Positions 35,660 through 45,371 of a stretch of DNA of 53,433 nucleotides are shown here, piece by piece (position 1 is the first letter of the stretch; each line of letters begins with the position of its first letter). The stretch comes from Candidatus Alistipes faecigallinarum (GTDB lineage Bacteria > Bacteroidota > Bacteroidia > Bacteroidales > Rikenellaceae), in assembly GCA_019115605.1 (NCBI GenBank), contig DXDG01000007.1, positions 1-53,433 of the forward strand. Reading direction: 5' to 3'. The notes beneath the pieces are model-generated. The model saw nothing but the letters and a program-made list of their open reading frames with translations. It was not told where the DNA came from and did no database searches. A program made the position numbers and the translations under genes.

Positions 35660-36517
35660 TCAGTATTGCGGGATGAAGGTGTAGGTAATGGTACCCTGGT
35701 GGCGCACCGGGGCGGAGGAGTCGATATTGAAGGTCGAAATGCGTGCCGCGCGCAGCGCCGCCTCCCGCATGCAGTCGTCGCCCCCCTCGACAACCCGCGC
35801 CGAGGTAACCTCCCCGGCCCGGTTGACGACGATCGCCACAACGACCTGTCCGCCCGCTTCGCAACGGTAGGCCGGGACATTCAGATCGACCGACTGCCGC
35901 AACGGATCAACCAGCGAAAACGAGACCGTAACGCTGCCCTTGACCTTGCGGTCCTCGCGCCGGCCCTCGGCCGCATCCCGGCGGCCGCGGCCGCCGATCG
36001 CCTCCGCCTCGGCAAGACCCTGCTCGTAGGCCTCGCGGTTGGCCTGCATGCGTGCCGCGGCATCCTCGGCGGCATCGTTCAGCGCGGCGGTATTCGTTCC
36101 CCGGTCATCCCGAAGCTGCTCGTTGAGGGCATTTTCATTCGAGATCTCGTTGCGGACACTCCGCCAGTCGATCGCCTCGCCCTGCTGGCGGCTCTCCACC
36201 TCGGACTGCAGGCGGTCGCGCTCCTGCTCCAGCTCCGCAAGGGTCTGCAGATCGATATACATGCCCTGCTGGTGAGGCCGCTCCCCGATCACGATCTTCG
36301 ACGAGACGAAGACGATCATCAGCACCAGATAGACGATCAGCGTAACGCACAGACCCGCGCGGTGGTCATAGGCCCACACGCCGGCATCCTCGCGGCGGTT
36401 TTCGAAGGGCAGGTGCAGCCGCGGACGTCGCGCGGGCCGCGGTGCGGGCGATGCCGGCGACGCGGCAGCCTGCACCCGGACCGGGTCCGGCTGATGCTGG
36501 GATCTCTCTTCTGCCAT
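35660..36517 (-). CDS. tonB: TonB-family energy transducer
   Basis: A 285-residue protein that carries proton-motive energy from the inner membrane to outer-membrane receptors. A Pro/Arg-rich cytoplasmic N-terminus (PASPAPRPARRPRLHLPF) precedes one membrane helix near residues 55-80 (LCVTLIVYLVLMIVFVSSKIV). A charged periplasmic helix follows (LAELEQERDRLQSEVESRQQ, probable coiled coil). The C-terminal TonB domain has VDLNVPAYRCEAGGQVVVAIVVNRAGEVTSARVVEGG and closes GTITYTFIPQY. ExbB and ExbD are not in the window. The ATG at 36517 is chosen because the longer frame upstream runs through the divergent promoter. It could power the SusC receptor described here among others. Confidence 0.88.
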   Translation of the reverse strand: MAEERSQHQPDPVRVQAAASPASPAPRPARRPRLHLPFENRREDAGVWAYDHRAGLCVTLIVYLVLMIVFVSSKIVIGERPHQQGMYIDLQTLAELEQERDRLQSEVESRQQGEAIDWRSVRNEISNENALNEQLRDDRGTNTAALNDAAEDAAARMQANREAYEQGLAEAEAIGGRGRRDAAEGRREDRKVKGSVTVSFSLVDPLRQSVDLNVPAYRCEAGGQVVVAIVVNRAGEVTSARVVEGGDDCMREAALRAARISTFNIDSSAPVRHQGTITYTFIPQY

Positions 36518-36538
36518 GCTGTTTTCGGGTTTTCCGGG

Positions 36539-36546
36539 CAAAATTA
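36539..36546 (-). promoter_or_regulatory. Candidate -7 box for tonB
   Basis: On the minus strand it reads TAATTTTG, fitting TAnnTTTG, about 22 bp from the tonB start. The -33 element is not obvious. Confidence 0.45.
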
Positions 36547-36611
36547 GTGTTTTTTTACCGTTTTTTGTTATCTTTACGGAAAATAAACTCGACCCGGAGC
36601 GCCGGACCGGA

Positions 36612-36643
36612 TTTGGTTTTGCGCCCGAGTTATCGTATCTTTG
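36612..36643 (+). promoter_or_regulatory. Bacteroidetes-type promoter of lpxC/fabZ-lpxA
   Basis: TTTG at 36612-36615 and TATCTTTG at 36636-36643 are separated by 20 bp, matching the TTTG/TAnnTTTG consensus. The predicted start lies about 7 bp downstream, only a few bases before the ATG at 36657, implying a very short leader; the second ATG at 36669 may then be the real start. Confidence 0.7.
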
Positions 36644-36656
36644 CGTGCAAATTACC

Positions 36657-38060
36657 ATGAACCCGCTTATGACAACCAAACAACAAACGCTCAAGGCCCC
36701 GATCACCTTTTCGGGCAAGGGCCTCCATACGGGCGTCCAAGTAACCATGACGGTGAATCCCGCCGAAGCCGGTACGGGAATCGTTTTCCGCCGCACCGAT
36801 ATCGAGGGGCAGCCCCTCATCCCCGCACTCTGCGACTATGTCGTCGACACCTCCCGCGGTACGACGATCGAGGTCGGAGGACACCGCGTCAGCACCATCG
36901 AACACGTCATGTCGGCCCTCTGGACCCTCGGCGTGGACAACGCCCTGATCGACATCAACGGCCCCGAGACCCCCATTTTGGACGGCTCCGCCTGCGCCTA
37001 CGCCAAGGCGATCACCGAAACGGGGCTCGTCGAGCAGGAGGCCGAACGCGCCTTCTACCACGTAACCGAAAAGATGGTCTACACGATTCCCGAAAAGGGC
37101 GTGGCCATCATCCTCTACCCCGACGACGAATTCTCCGTATCGGTGCATGTGGACTACAATTCGAAGGTCATCGGAAACCAGTACGCCACGCTCAACCCCG
37201 GCGACGACTATGCCGAAAAGATCGCGCCCTGCCGCACCTTCGTCTTCCTGCACGAGATCGAACCGCTCATCAAGATGAACCTCATCAAGGGCGGAGACCT
37301 GGACAACGCCATCGTCGTGGTCGAGAACCCCGTGCCCGAGGAGCAGCTCGAACATCTCAAGAAGGTCTTCAACAAGCCCGACATCGAGATCAAGGCCGGG
37401 TATCTGAACAACCTCGAGCTGCGCTGCAACAACGAACTCGCCCGGCACAAGCTCCTCGACCTGCTCGGCGACTTCGCCCTGCTCGGTGTACGCATCAAGG
37501 GCCGCGTATGGGCCACCCGCCCCGGGCACTTCGCCAACACGGAGTTCATGAAGCAGCTCAAGCACGCCATCCGCAAGGCCGGCGAAAAGCCCCGCTTCAC
37601 CTACGACTGCCGCAAACCGCCCCTCTACGACATCAACGCCATCCGGCACATGCTGCCCCACCGTCCGCCCTTCCTGCTTGTGGACCGCATCTTCCACTGC
37701 GACGCCACGTCGGTGGCCGGCATCAAGAACGTCACGATGAACGAGCCCTTTTTCGTCGGACACTTCCCCGAGGAACCGGTCATGCCGGGCGTGCTCATCA
37801 TCGAAGCCATGGCCCAGTGCAGCGGCATCATGGTCCTCAACTCGGTGCCCGATCCCGAGAACTACTCGACCTACTTCATGAAGATCGACAAGGCCAAATT
37901 CAAACACAAGGTCGTACCGGGCGACACGCTCCAGTTCGAAATCCACCTGCTGGAACCCATCCGCCGCGGCGTGGCCCTCGTCGAAGCAAAGGCCTTCGTC
38001 GGCGAAACCCTCGCCTGCGAAGCCGAACTCATGGCCCAAATCGTTAAAAACAAGAAGTGA
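36657..38060 (+). CDS. lpxC/fabZ: LpxC-FabZ fusion: lipid A deacetylase and hydroxyacyl-ACP dehydratase
   Basis: A 467-residue cytosolic bifunctional enzyme. The N-terminal two thirds are LpxC, the zinc deacetylase of UDP-3-O-acyl-GlcNAc and first committed step to lipid A. It shows ITFSGKGLHTGVQVTM, the zinc-site His in STIEHVMSALWTLGVDN and the HKLLDLLGDFALLG motif. From about residue 325 comes FabZ, the 3-hydroxyacyl-ACP dehydratase of fatty acid synthesis (LPHRPPFLLVDRI, then FFVGHFPEEPVMPGVLIIEAMAQ with the catalytic His and Glu). The fusion is normal in Bacteroidetes and joins two enzymes that compete for the same acyl-ACP. ATG at 36669 (MTTKQQ) is an equal alternative start. lpxA follows with one base of overlap. 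Confidence 0.96.
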   Translation: MNPLMTTKQQTLKAPITFSGKGLHTGVQVTMTVNPAEAGTGIVFRRTDIEGQPLIPALCDYVVDTSRGTTIEVGGHRVSTIEHVMSALWTLGVDNALIDINGPETPILDGSACAYAKAITETGLVEQEAERAFYHVTEKMVYTIPEKGVAIILYPDDEFSVSVHVDYNSKVIGNQYATLNPGDDYAEKIAPCRTFVFLHEIEPLIKMNLIKGGDLDNAIVVVENPVPEEQLEHLKKVFNKPDIEIKAGYLNNLELRCNNELARHKLLDLLGDFALLGVRIKGRVWATRPGHFANTEFMKQLKHAIRKAGEKPRFTYDCRKPPLYDINAIRHMLPHRPPFLLVDRIFHCDATSVAGIKNVTMNEPFFVGHFPEEPVMPGVLIIEAMAQCSGIMVLNSVPDPENYSTYFMKIDKAKFKHKVVPGDTLQFEIHLLEPIRRGVALVEAKAFVGETLACEAELMAQIVKNKK

Positions 38061-38854
38061 TGATCAGTCAGCTCGCCTACATCCACCCCGATGCCAAAAT
38101 CGGCAAAAACGTCACGGTGGAGCCTTTCGCCTATATTGCCGCGGACGTCGTCCTCGGCGACGACTGCTGGGTGGGACCCGGCGCCGTGATCCACGACGGA
38201 GCCCGCATCGGCCGCGGATGCAAGATCCACACCGCAGCCTCCGTTTCGTGCCTGCCGCAGGACCTGAAGTTCGCCGGTGAGAAAACCACCTGCGAAATCG
38301 GAGACTACAACGACATCCGCGAATACGTTACCGTCAGCCGCGGCACCGCCTCGACGGGAACCACACGCATCGGATCGCACAACCTGCTGATGGCCTACAC
38401 GCACATCGGACACGACTGTGTCGTCGGCAACCACTGTGTCATTGCCAACCGCGTCTCGGTCGCCGGTGAGGTGCATATCGGCGACTGGGTCGTCATCGGC
38501 GGCCATGCCGCCATCCATCAGTGGACCCACATCGGCGAACACTCGATGATTCAGGGCGGCGCCCTTCTGAGTCAGGATCTCCCGCCATTCGTCATCGTCC
38601 GCAACGACACGCTCCGCTTCGCCGGGATCAACAAGATCGGACTTTCGCGCCGCGGCTTCACCCCCGAGCGGATCGGGGAGATCCACGACGCCTGCCGCAT
38701 CCTTTTCCAGAGCGGTCTGAACTACATGGCCGCCTGCGACCAGGTCGAGCACGAGGTGCCCCAAAGCCCCGAACGCGACTCGCTCGTGGCGTTCATCCGC
38801 ACCTCGAAGCGCGGCATCATCAAACCCTACGAATCGCGCAGCCGGGCCGAATAG
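38060..38854 (+). CDS. lpxA: UDP-GlcNAc O-acyltransferase
   Basis: A 264-residue cytosolic enzyme that adds 3-hydroxyacyl from ACP to UDP-GlcNAc, the first step of lipid A synthesis. It has the left-handed beta-helix hexapeptide pattern (IHPDAKIGKNVTVEPFAYIAADVVLGDDCWVG), the catalytic His segment (LLMAYTHIGHDCVVGNHCVIAN), and the helical C-terminal domain (GLSRRGFTPERIGEIHDACRILF). The start overlaps the LpxC-FabZ stop by one base (TGATG). Length is normal. A terminator follows its stop at about 25 bp. Confidence 0.96.
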   Translation: MISQLAYIHPDAKIGKNVTVEPFAYIAADVVLGDDCWVGPGAVIHDGARIGRGCKIHTAASVSCLPQDLKFAGEKTTCEIGDYNDIREYVTVSRGTASTGTTRIGSHNLLMAYTHIGHDCVVGNHCVIANRVSVAGEVHIGDWVVIGGHAAIHQWTHIGEHSMIQGGALLSQDLPPFVIVRNDTLRFAGINKIGLSRRGFTPERIGEIHDACRILFQSGLNYMAACDQVEHEVPQSPERDSLVAFIRTSKRGIIKPYESRSRAE

Positions 38855-38877
38855 CCCGCAACCGCACGACCGCCAGT

Positions 38878-38924
38878 TTCGGCGGGCCCGTCCCTTCGGA
38901 TGCGGCCCGCCGAATATTTTTTCC
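38878..38924 (+). terminator. Intrinsic terminator after lpxA
   Basis: An 11-bp perfect stem (TTCGGCGGGCC at 38878-38888, complement at 38904-38914) with a 15-base loop is followed by TATTTTTTCC. Confidence 0.85.
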
Positions 38925-38932
38925 CATAAATA

Positions 38933-38962
38933 TTTGTATATCGGATTTTTTCACTATATTTG
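38933..38962 (+). promoter_or_regulatory. Promoter of rimP-nusA-infB
   Basis: TTTG (38933-38936) and TATATTTG (38955-38962) are 18 bp apart and match the Bacteroidetes housekeeping consensus. The transcript would start near 38969, leaving a leader of about 75 bases that contains the hairpin at 38990-39010. Confidence 0.75.
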
Positions 38963-38989
38963 CGTTGTCGAAAGACAAACGAACGCAGC

Positions 38990-39015
38990 AAGGGGACGGA
39001 GAGTCCCCTTCTTTT
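38990..39015 (+). promoter_or_regulatory. Leader hairpin before rimP (possible attenuator)
   Basis: AAGGGGAC (38990-38997) pairs perfectly with GTCCCCTT (39003-39010) around a GGAGA loop and is followed by CTTTTATGG. It looks like a small intrinsic terminator located inside the transcript, upstream of the rimP start codon at 39045, so it may attenuate the operon. No alternative antiterminator pairing was worked out. Confidence 0.55.
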
Positions 39016-39044
39016 ATGGTTATATACAGCTGAACGACAGCAAG

Positions 39045-39512
39045 ATGATCGACACGAAGAAAATTATCGAAGCCGCAGAACGCCATCTCGAAGGCACGGA
39101 CCGCTTCGTCGTGGAGTGCACCTGCACCCCCGGCAACGAGATCGAACTGACGATCGACAGCGACACGTCGGTCGGTATCGACGCCTGCGCGGAGTTGAGC
39201 CGCGCCATCGAGGCCGACCTCGACCGCGATGCCGAAGACTTTTCGCTGACGGTAGCCTCGGCGGGAATCGGCTCCGACCTCCGCACGCTGCGGCAGTACC
39301 GCAAGATCACGGGACGCCCGGTGGAGGTGCTGCTTGCAAACGGCGTGAAGATCCTGGCCAAGCTCGAGGCCGCCGACGAGCAGGGTATCACCCTCTCCTA
39401 CGAAGAGAAGCAGGCCGTCGAGGGCAAGAAGCGCAAGCAGCTCGTACAGGTAACGCACACCTACCCCTTCGCCGAGATCAGGTACACGCGCGAGTGGCTT
39501 GACTTCAAATAG
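39045..39512 (+). CDS. rimP: Ribosome maturation factor RimP
   Basis: A 155-residue cytosolic protein needed for maturation of the small ribosomal subunit. The N-terminal alpha/beta domain includes VECTCTPGNEIELTIDSDTSVGIDACAELSRAIEADLD. The C-terminal SH3-like barrel begins around LRQYRKITGRPVEVLLANGVKILAKLEAADEQGITLSY. Its position directly before nusA and infB is the widely conserved operon order. ATG at 39045 gives the expected length; a longer frame upstream would translate the leader hairpin and is rejected. Confidence 0.93.
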   Translation: MIDTKKIIEAAERHLEGTDRFVVECTCTPGNEIELTIDSDTSVGIDACAELSRAIEADLDRDAEDFSLTVASAGIGSDLRTLRQYRKITGRPVEVLLANGVKILAKLEAADEQGITLSYEEKQAVEGKKRKQLVQVTHTYPFAEIRYTREWLDFK

Positions 39513-39604
39513 GAGACGTGCGGGTCTCCGTGCGGAAGTCCCGCACGGTCATGCCCGCCGCACGACAGCGAAAATACGAAACAACAAAAGATAACGACAT
39601 TCAA

Positions 39605-40834
39605 ATGGACAACCTGAATTTGATCAGCAACTTTGCCGAGTTCAAAGAGCTGAAGAACATCGACAAATCGACGATGATCGGCGTGCTGGAGGACGTCTTC
39701 CGCCACGCGCTTCAGAAACAGTACGAAACGGACGAGAATTTCGACGTCATCATCAACCCCGAGAAGGGAGACCTCGAAATCTGGCGCAACCGCACCGTCG
39801 TCGAGGACGGCGCCGTGGAGAATCCCAACATGCAGATCGCCGTTTCGGAGGTCAAGGCCATCGATCCCACCTACGAGGTCGGAGACGAATACGCCGACGA
39901 GATCAAGCTCTCGTCGTTCGGCCGCCGCACGGTGCTCTCGCTGCGTCAGAACCTCGCCTCGCGCATCCTCGATCTCGAGAAGGCAAACCTCTACGAGAAA
40001 TACTCGGAGAAGGTCGGCGAGATCGTAACCGGCGAGGTCTACCAGGTCTGGAAGAAGGAGGTGCTCATCCTCGACGACGAGGAGAACGAACTCATCCTGC
40101 CGAAGGCCGAGCAGATTCCCAACGACTTCTATCGCAAGGGCGACACGATCAAGGCCATCGTCAAGTCGGTCGAGATGAACAACAACCAGCCGCGCATCAT
40201 CCTTTCGCGTACGGCCAACCAGTTCCTCGAGCGGCTGTTCGAACAGGAGGTTCCCGAGATCTTCGACGGTCTGATCACCATCAAGAAGATCGTCCGCATC
40301 CCCGGCGAGCGGGCCAAGGTCGCCGTGGAGTCCTACGACGAGCGCATCGACCCCGTAGGCGCCTGCGTCGGCATGAAGGGATCGCGCATCTATTCGATCG
40401 TCAAGGAGCTGCGCAACGAGAACATCGACGTGGTGAACTACACCTCCAACCCGCAGCTGATGATCCAGCGCGCGCTGAATCCCGCAAAGATCTCCTCGAT
40501 CACCATCGACGAGGAGAAGAAGACCGCTTCGGTCTATCTCAAGCCCGACCAGGTGTCGCTCGCAATCGGCAAGGGCGGTCTGAACATCCGTCTCTCGAAG
40601 ATGCTCACCGGATACGACATCGACGTCTACCGCGAAATCGAGGAGGAGGACGTGGCCCTCACGGAGTTCGCCGACGAAATCGACGGATGGATCATCGACG
40701 CCCTGAAGAGCGCCGGCTGCGATACGGCCAAGAGCGTGCTCGAACTCCCCGTCGAGGAGATCGCCGCACGTGCCGACCTCGAGCTGGAGCAGGCACAGAA
40801 GGTCGTCGAGATTCTGAAGGCCGAGTTCGAATAG
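39605..40834 (+). CDS. nusA: Transcription termination/antitermination factor NusA
   Basis: A 409-residue RNA-polymerase-binding factor. It has the N-terminal polymerase-binding domain ([31 protein letters not shown]), an S1 domain (about 135-200; [24 protein letters not shown]), two KH domains ([27 protein letters not shown] and [25 protein letters not shown]), and a short helix-hairpin-helix end ([26 protein letters not shown]). It lacks the two acidic repeats at the C-terminus of Escherichia coli NusA, as is usual in this phylum. Gap to rimP is 92 bp, to infB 34 bp. ATG at 39605 is chosen over the upstream frame, which is basic and non-conserved. Confidence 0.95.
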   Translation: MDNLNLISNFAEFKELKNIDKSTMIGVLEDVFRHALQKQYETDENFDVIINPEKGDLEIWRNRTVVEDGAVENPNMQIAVSEVKAIDPTYEVGDEYADEIKLSSFGRRTVLSLRQNLASRILDLEKANLYEKYSEKVGEIVTGEVYQVWKKEVLILDDEENELILPKAEQIPNDFYRKGDTIKAIVKSVEMNNNQPRIILSRTANQFLERLFEQEVPEIFDGLITIKKIVRIPGERAKVAVESYDERIDPVGACVGMKGSRIYSIVKELRNENIDVVNYTSNPQLMIQRALNPAKISSITIDEEKKTASVYLKPDQVSLAIGKGGLNIRLSKMLTGYDIDVYREIEEEDVALTEFADEIDGWIIDALKSAGCDTAKSVLELPVEEIAARADLELEQAQKVVEILKAEFE

Positions 40835-40868
40835 TCTAAACCGCAAGAAGAAAGGAGAACATCAACAT

Positions 40869-43757
40869 ATGGGTAATGAAAGAAAAATAAGGCTCATTCA
40901 GGTTGCCAAGGAGTTCAACGTGGGTATCAACACCATCACGGACTTCCTGCACAAGAAGGGCATCAAGAGCGACGGATCGCCCAACACGCTGGTCGATCCG
41001 GAGACCTATGCCGTTCTGGAGAAGGAGTTCGGCTCGAACCGCAGCGCCGCAAGCGCCCGGAACTCGATCCGCGAACGCATCTCCCTGAAGCAGACGACCA
41101 TCACTCTCGAAGAGGCGAAAAAGCAGGAGCGCGAGGAGGAAAAGGAGGTCGTCATCAAAAGCAACATGATCAGCGTGAAGGACGAACTGCCCCACCCGAA
41201 GATTCTCGGGAAGATCGATCTTTCGCCCAAGCCCAAAGCGGCTCCCCAGCCGGCACCCGCACCGCAGCCGAAGGCGGCCGCACCGGCTCCCGCGCCGGAG
41301 GTGATGGCACCGGCCGAGAAGGCGGCCGACGTCCCGGCAGCTGCAGCAGCACCGGCAGCCGCCACGGAGCCGGCAAAGGGTCCGGCGGCGGAACCGGCCC
41401 GTCCGGCCGAAGCGCCGGAGCGTGAAACGCCCGCACCCGCAGCTTCGCCTGCTCCCTCGGCCGCCGCAGCCGCAGAGACCCGGCCGGAACCGGCTGCAGC
41501 CGTTGAAACCCCGGCCCGCGAAGAGGCTCCCAAGGACAACATCTTCCGCCCGGCAACCGTGACCCTCACGGGGCCCCAGGTGCTCGGCACGATGGACGTC
41601 TCGGGATTCGTTCCCGGAGGCAAGCACAAGCGCAAGCGTCTCCAGAAGGAGAAGGTCGACGTCTCGAAGGCCCAGAAGGGCGGCCAGCAGGGCGGCGGAA
41701 ACCGCTCGGGCAACGCCTCGGGCGGCAACAACAACCGTCCGGGCGGCAACAACCAGGAGCGCAACCGCGGCGGACAGCCCTCGAACCAGCCCCGTCCGGG
41801 CGAGGGGCGCCGCAACAAGAACAAGAATACACCCAAACCCGTCGTGCGCCCCGAAGTGAGCGACGAGGAGGTTTCGAAGCAGATCAAGGACACCCTGGCC
41901 CGTCTGACGGCCAAGGGGGCCAAGACCAAGGCCGCCAAGTACCGCAAGGAGAAGCGCGAGGCCGTTGCCGAGCGCATGAACGAAGAGTTCGAACGCGAAG
42001 AGCAGGAACGTTCGATCCTCAAGGTTACGGAGTTCGTAACCGTGAGCGAACTGGCCACGATGATGAACGTCTCGCCGACGGAGGTCATCACCGCCTGCAT
42101 GAACCTCGGACTGATGGTATCGATCAACCAGCGGCTCGACGCCGAGGCGCTGGTCGTCGTCGCCGAGGAGTTCGGATACAAGGTCGAATTTGTCTCGGTG
42201 GAGATTCAGGAGGCCATTGCCGACGACCATGAGGACAAGGAGGAGGATCTCGTGCCGCGTCCGCCGATCGTGACGGTCATGGGACACGTCGACCACGGCA
42301 AGACCTCGCTGCTGGACAACATCCGCAAGACGAACGTCATCGAGGGTGAGGCCGGCGGTATCACGCAGCACATCGGTGCCTACAGCGTCGAGCTCAACGG
42401 CCAGAAGATCACCTTCCTCGATACCCCGGGACACGAGGCCTTCACCGCCATGCGCGCCCGCGGTGCGAAGATCACCGACGTGGCCATCATCATCGTGGCG
42501 GCCGACGACAACGTGATGCCCCAGACCATCGAGGCGATCAACCACGCCCAGGCGGCCGGTGTACCGATGGTTTTCGCCATCAACAAAATCGACAAGCCCA
42601 ATGCCAACCCCGACCATATCAAGGAGCAGCTCGCACAGATGAACTATCTCGTCGAGTCGTGGGGCGGCAAGTACCAGGACCAGGAGATCTCGGCCAAGAA
42701 GGGCATCAACCTCGACAAGCTGCTCGAAAAGGTGCTGCTCGAGGCCGAAATGCTCGACCTGAAGGCCAACCCCAACAAGAAGGCCGTCGGTACGGTGATC
42801 GAATCGACGCTCGACAAGGGCCGCGGATACGTCTCGACGGTCCTCGTACAGGCCGGAACGCTCCATATCGGCGACGTCATCCTCTCGGGAACCTTCACGG
42901 GCCGCGTCAAGGCCATGTTCAACGAGAACGGCAAGAAGGTTACCGAAGCCGGACCCTCGACCCCCGTGCAGGTGCTCGGTCTGAACGGCGCCCCGCAGGC
43001 CGGCGACCTGTTCAACGTCATGGACGACGACCGCTCGGCACGCGAAATCGCCAACAAGCGCGAACAGCTTCAGCGCATGCAGGGCATCATGACCCAGAAG
43101 CACGTCACGCTCGACGAGATCGGACGCCGCATCGCCATCGGATCGTTCAAGGAGCTCAACATCATCGTCAAGGGCGATGTGGACGGCTCGGTGGAGGCCA
43201 TGTCCGGATCGCTCATCAAACTCTCGAAGGAGAGCGTCCAGGTCAACGTCATCCACGCCGCCGTGGGCCAGATCTCCGAATCGGACGTCCTGCTGGCCGC
43301 CGCCTCGAATGCCATCATCGTGGGATTCCAGGTGCGTCCGTCGGCCGCCGCGCGCAAGCTCGCCGAGAAGGAGGAGATCGAAATCCGCCTCTACTCGATC
43401 ATCTACGACGCGATCAACGACATCAAGGACGCCATCGAGGGCATGCTCGAACCGGTCATGAAGGAGGAGATCGTCGCTTCGGTCGAGGTCATGGAGATCT
43501 TCAAGATCTCGAAGGTCGGAACCGTCGCCGGATGTATCGTCCGCGAAGGCAAGCTGCAGCGCACGACGCCGATCCGCGTCATCCGCGACGGCATCGTGAT
43601 CTACACCGGAAAGCTCGGTTCGCTCAAGCGCTTCAAGGACGACGTCAAGGAGGTTACCTCCGGACAGGACTGCGGCCTGAACATCGAATCGTTCAACGAT
43701 GTCCGCGTAGGCGATATCGTCGAGGGATACGAGCAGGTCGAGGTCAAGCGGAAATAG
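40869..43757 (+). CDS. infB: Translation initiation factor IF-2
   Basis: A 962-residue GTPase that brings initiator tRNA to the 30S subunit. An IF2-N module is at the start ([25 protein letters not shown]). A long Ala/Pro/Glu-rich linker (about 118-220) and a Gly/Asn/Arg-rich stretch (about 270-320) follow, then a second IF2-N (about 375-430). The G domain has GHVDHGKTS (from residue 472), DTPGHEAF and [12 protein letters not shown]. Domains II-IV end [15 protein letters not shown]. The low-complexity linker is typical of Bacteroidetes IF-2. No terminator is visible before the next gene, so read-through is possible. Confidence 0.97.
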   Translation: MGNERKIRLIQVAKEFNVGINTITDFLHKKGIKSDGSPNTLVDPETYAVLEKEFGSNRSAASARNSIRERISLKQTTITLEEAKKQEREEEKEVVIKSNMISVKDELPHPKILGKIDLSPKPKAAPQPAPAPQPKAAAPAPAPEVMAPAEKAADVPAAAAAPAAATEPAKGPAAEPARPAEAPERETPAPAASPAPSAAAAAETRPEPAAAVETPAREEAPKDNIFRPATVTLTGPQVLGTMDVSGFVPGGKHKRKRLQKEKVDVSKAQKGGQQGGGNRSGNASGGNNNRPGGNNQERNRGGQPSNQPRPGEGRRNKNKNTPKPVVRPEVSDEEVSKQIKDTLARLTAKGAKTKAAKYRKEKREAVAERMNEEFEREEQERSILKVTEFVTVSELATMMNVSPTEVITACMNLGLMVSINQRLDAEALVVVAEEFGYKVEFVSVEIQEAIADDHEDKEEDLVPRPPIVTVMGHVDHGKTSLLDNIRKTNVIEGEAGGITQHIGAYSVELNGQKITFLDTPGHEAFTAMRARGAKITDVAIIIVAADDNVMPQTIEAINHAQAAGVPMVFAINKIDKPNANPDHIKEQLAQMNYLVESWGGKYQDQEISAKKGINLDKLLEKVLLEAEMLDLKANPNKKAVGTVIESTLDKGRGYVSTVLVQAGTLHIGDVILSGTFTGRVKAMFNENGKKVTEAGPSTPVQVLGLNGAPQAGDLFNVMDDDRSAREIANKREQLQRMQGIMTQKHVTLDEIGRRIAIGSFKELNIIVKGDVDGSVEAMSGSLIKLSKESVQVNVIHAAVGQISESDVLLAAASNAIIVGFQVRPSAAARKLAEKEEIEIRLYSIIYDAINDIKDAIEGMLEPVMKEEIVASVEVMEIFKISKVGTVAGCIVREGKLQRTTPIRVIRDGIVIYTGKLGSLKRFKDDVKEVTSGQDCGLNIESFNDVRVGDIVEGYEQVEVKRK

Positions 43758-43832
43758 GCCCCAAACAGAGACAAACAGTTAGGAAAATGGGAAAACGGAT
43801 TGATTTTTAAACCAAACCCCAAACACACACCA

Positions 43833-45155
43833 ATGAATACGCAGATCAAATTCACAACGCCCGAAGAGGCCGTCAAGGTCATCAAGTCGGGAGATCACGT
43901 GCACCTGAGCTCCGTAGCATCCGCTCCGCAGTGCCTGATCAACGCCATGTGCAAGCGCGGCGAAGCCGGAGAGCTGAAGAACGTCCATGTACACCACCTC
44001 CACACCGAGGGCCCGGCTCCCTATGCCGATCCAAAGTTCGAGGGCATCTTCCAGCTCGACTCCTTCTTCGTCGGTTCGAACGTGCGCAAGGTAACCCAGA
44101 GCGGTTATGCCGACTACATTCCGGTCTTCCTGAGTGAGACCCAGAAGCTCTACCGCTGCGGCGCCGTACCCTGCAACGTCGCCATGATTCAGGTCTGCCC
44201 GCCCGACAAGCACGGATATGTGTCGCTCGGTACGTCGGTCGACGCTACGCTGGCCGCCGTGGAGTGCGCCGACTGCGTCATCGCCGTCGTGAACAAGCAC
44301 GTTCCCCGCGCCTTCGGACAGGCCATGATCCCCATGTCGAAGATCGACATCTTCGTCGAGGACGACACCCCGCTCGTTGAGGCCAAGTTCTCCGAGCCCA
44401 ACGAGATCGAAACGGCCATCGGCAAGCACTGCGCCGAACTCATCGGCGACGGCGCCACCCTGCAGATGGGTATCGGAGCCATTCCGAACGCCGTCCTGAG
44501 CCAGCTCGGCAACCACAAGAACCTCGGTATCCACACCGAGATGTTCGCCGACGGCGTGCTGCCGCTCGTCGAGAAGGGCGTCATCAACGGCGAGGCCAAG
44601 AAGACCGACCCGGGCAAGATGGTTTCGACCTTCCTGATGGGTTCGCAGGCCGTTTACGACTTCATCGACGACAACCCCGGCGTGCTGATGATGGACGTGG
44701 GATACACGAACGACCCCTACATCATCTCGCAGAACGACAACTTCGTAGCCATCAACTCGGCCCTGCAGATCGACCTGACGGGCCAGGTGAGCGCCGATTC
44801 GCTCGGCACGAAGTTCTGGTCGGGAGCCGGCGGCCAGATCGACTTCGTTTACGGCGCCTCGCTCTCGAAGGGCGGCAAGGCCATCATCGCCATGCCGGCC
44901 ATCACGAACAAGGGCGTTTCGAAGATCTGCCCCACGCTGCTCGACGGCGCCGGCGTCGTAACGTCGCGCTTCCACGTGCACTGGGTCGTAACCGAATACG
45001 GCGCCGTGGATCTCTACGGCAAGTCGATGCAGGAGCGTGCCCGCCTGCTCATCTCGATCGCACATCCCTCGGCCCGCGAGGAGCTTGACCGCGCCGCCTT
45101 CGAGCGCTGGGGATCGCATCACCACTATGTCAAGAAATACATGAGCGAGAAGTAA
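43833..45155 (+). CDS. Acetyl-CoA hydrolase/transferase family protein (CoA-transferase)
   Basis: A 440-residue cytosolic enzyme with the two halves of the acetyl-CoA hydrolase/transferase family. The N-terminal half includes GDHVHLSSVASAPQCLINAM. The C-terminal half contains LQMGIGAIPNAVLSQLGNHKNLGIHTEMFADG, where the Glu of HTEM is the residue that forms the acyl-enzyme thioester with CoA in 4-hydroxybutyrate and butyryl CoA-transferases. It probably moves CoA between acetate and another short-chain acid (butyrate, 4-hydroxybutyrate, propionate or succinate) in fermentation; which one is not readable here. Downstream is a strong terminator. The ATG at 43833 is preferred over an upstream frame start. 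Confidence 0.88.
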   Translation: MNTQIKFTTPEEAVKVIKSGDHVHLSSVASAPQCLINAMCKRGEAGELKNVHVHHLHTEGPAPYADPKFEGIFQLDSFFVGSNVRKVTQSGYADYIPVFLSETQKLYRCGAVPCNVAMIQVCPPDKHGYVSLGTSVDATLAAVECADCVIAVVNKHVPRAFGQAMIPMSKIDIFVEDDTPLVEAKFSEPNEIETAIGKHCAELIGDGATLQMGIGAIPNAVLSQLGNHKNLGIHTEMFADGVLPLVEKGVINGEAKKTDPGKMVSTFLMGSQAVYDFIDDNPGVLMMDVGYTNDPYIISQNDNFVAINSALQIDLTGQVSADSLGTKFWSGAGGQIDFVYGASLSKGGKAIIAMPAITNKGVSKICPTLLDGAGVVTSRFHVHWVVTEYGAVDLYGKSMQERARLLISIAHPSAREELDRAAFERWGSHHHYVKKYMSEK

Positions 45156-45181
45156 TCCCGTCGGATTACGGATTCATACCC

Positions 45182-45227
45182 GGGAGCTGGATTCCGATGT
45201 CGATTCGGAATCCAGCTCTCCCTTTTC
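45182..45227 (+). terminator. Terminator after the CoA-transferase gene
   Basis: A long stem, GGGAGCTGGATTCCGA (45182-45197) against TCGGAATCCAGCTCTCCC (45205-45222) with a 2-base bulge, is followed by TTTTCG. Confidence 0.85.
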
Positions 45228-45257
45228 GAGGAGCGATATGATTTTTAACCGCATTAT

Positions 45258-45289
45258 TTTGGTTACGATAGAAAAATATTTTATTTTTG
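45258..45289 (+). promoter_or_regulatory. Promoter of the DUF1080/Gfo-Idh cluster
   Basis: TTTG (45258-45261) and TATTTTTG (45282-45289), 20 bp apart, match the Bacteroidetes consensus. The start of transcription would be near 45297, 75 bases before the first gene. Confidence 0.72.
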
Positions 45290-45371
45290 TAGGCATGCTG
45301 ACGTAATAATATTTTCTATCACCCGAACTCACAGAAAATTCCGAATGTTTCTACTTAAATCAAAAACTACC

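Noticed and set aside
36657..38060. LpxC-FabZ fusion as a novelty
   Set aside because: This fusion is a well-known feature of Bacteroidetes.
41229..41830. Ala/Pro and Gly/Asn repeats as an unusual inserted element in infB
   Set aside because: Such linkers are normal in IF-2 of this phylum and no frame disruption is present.
40836..43256. Long minus-strand frame opposite infB
   Set aside because: infB is certain; the antisense product is low-complexity Gly/Arg/Val-rich sequence, a composition artefact.
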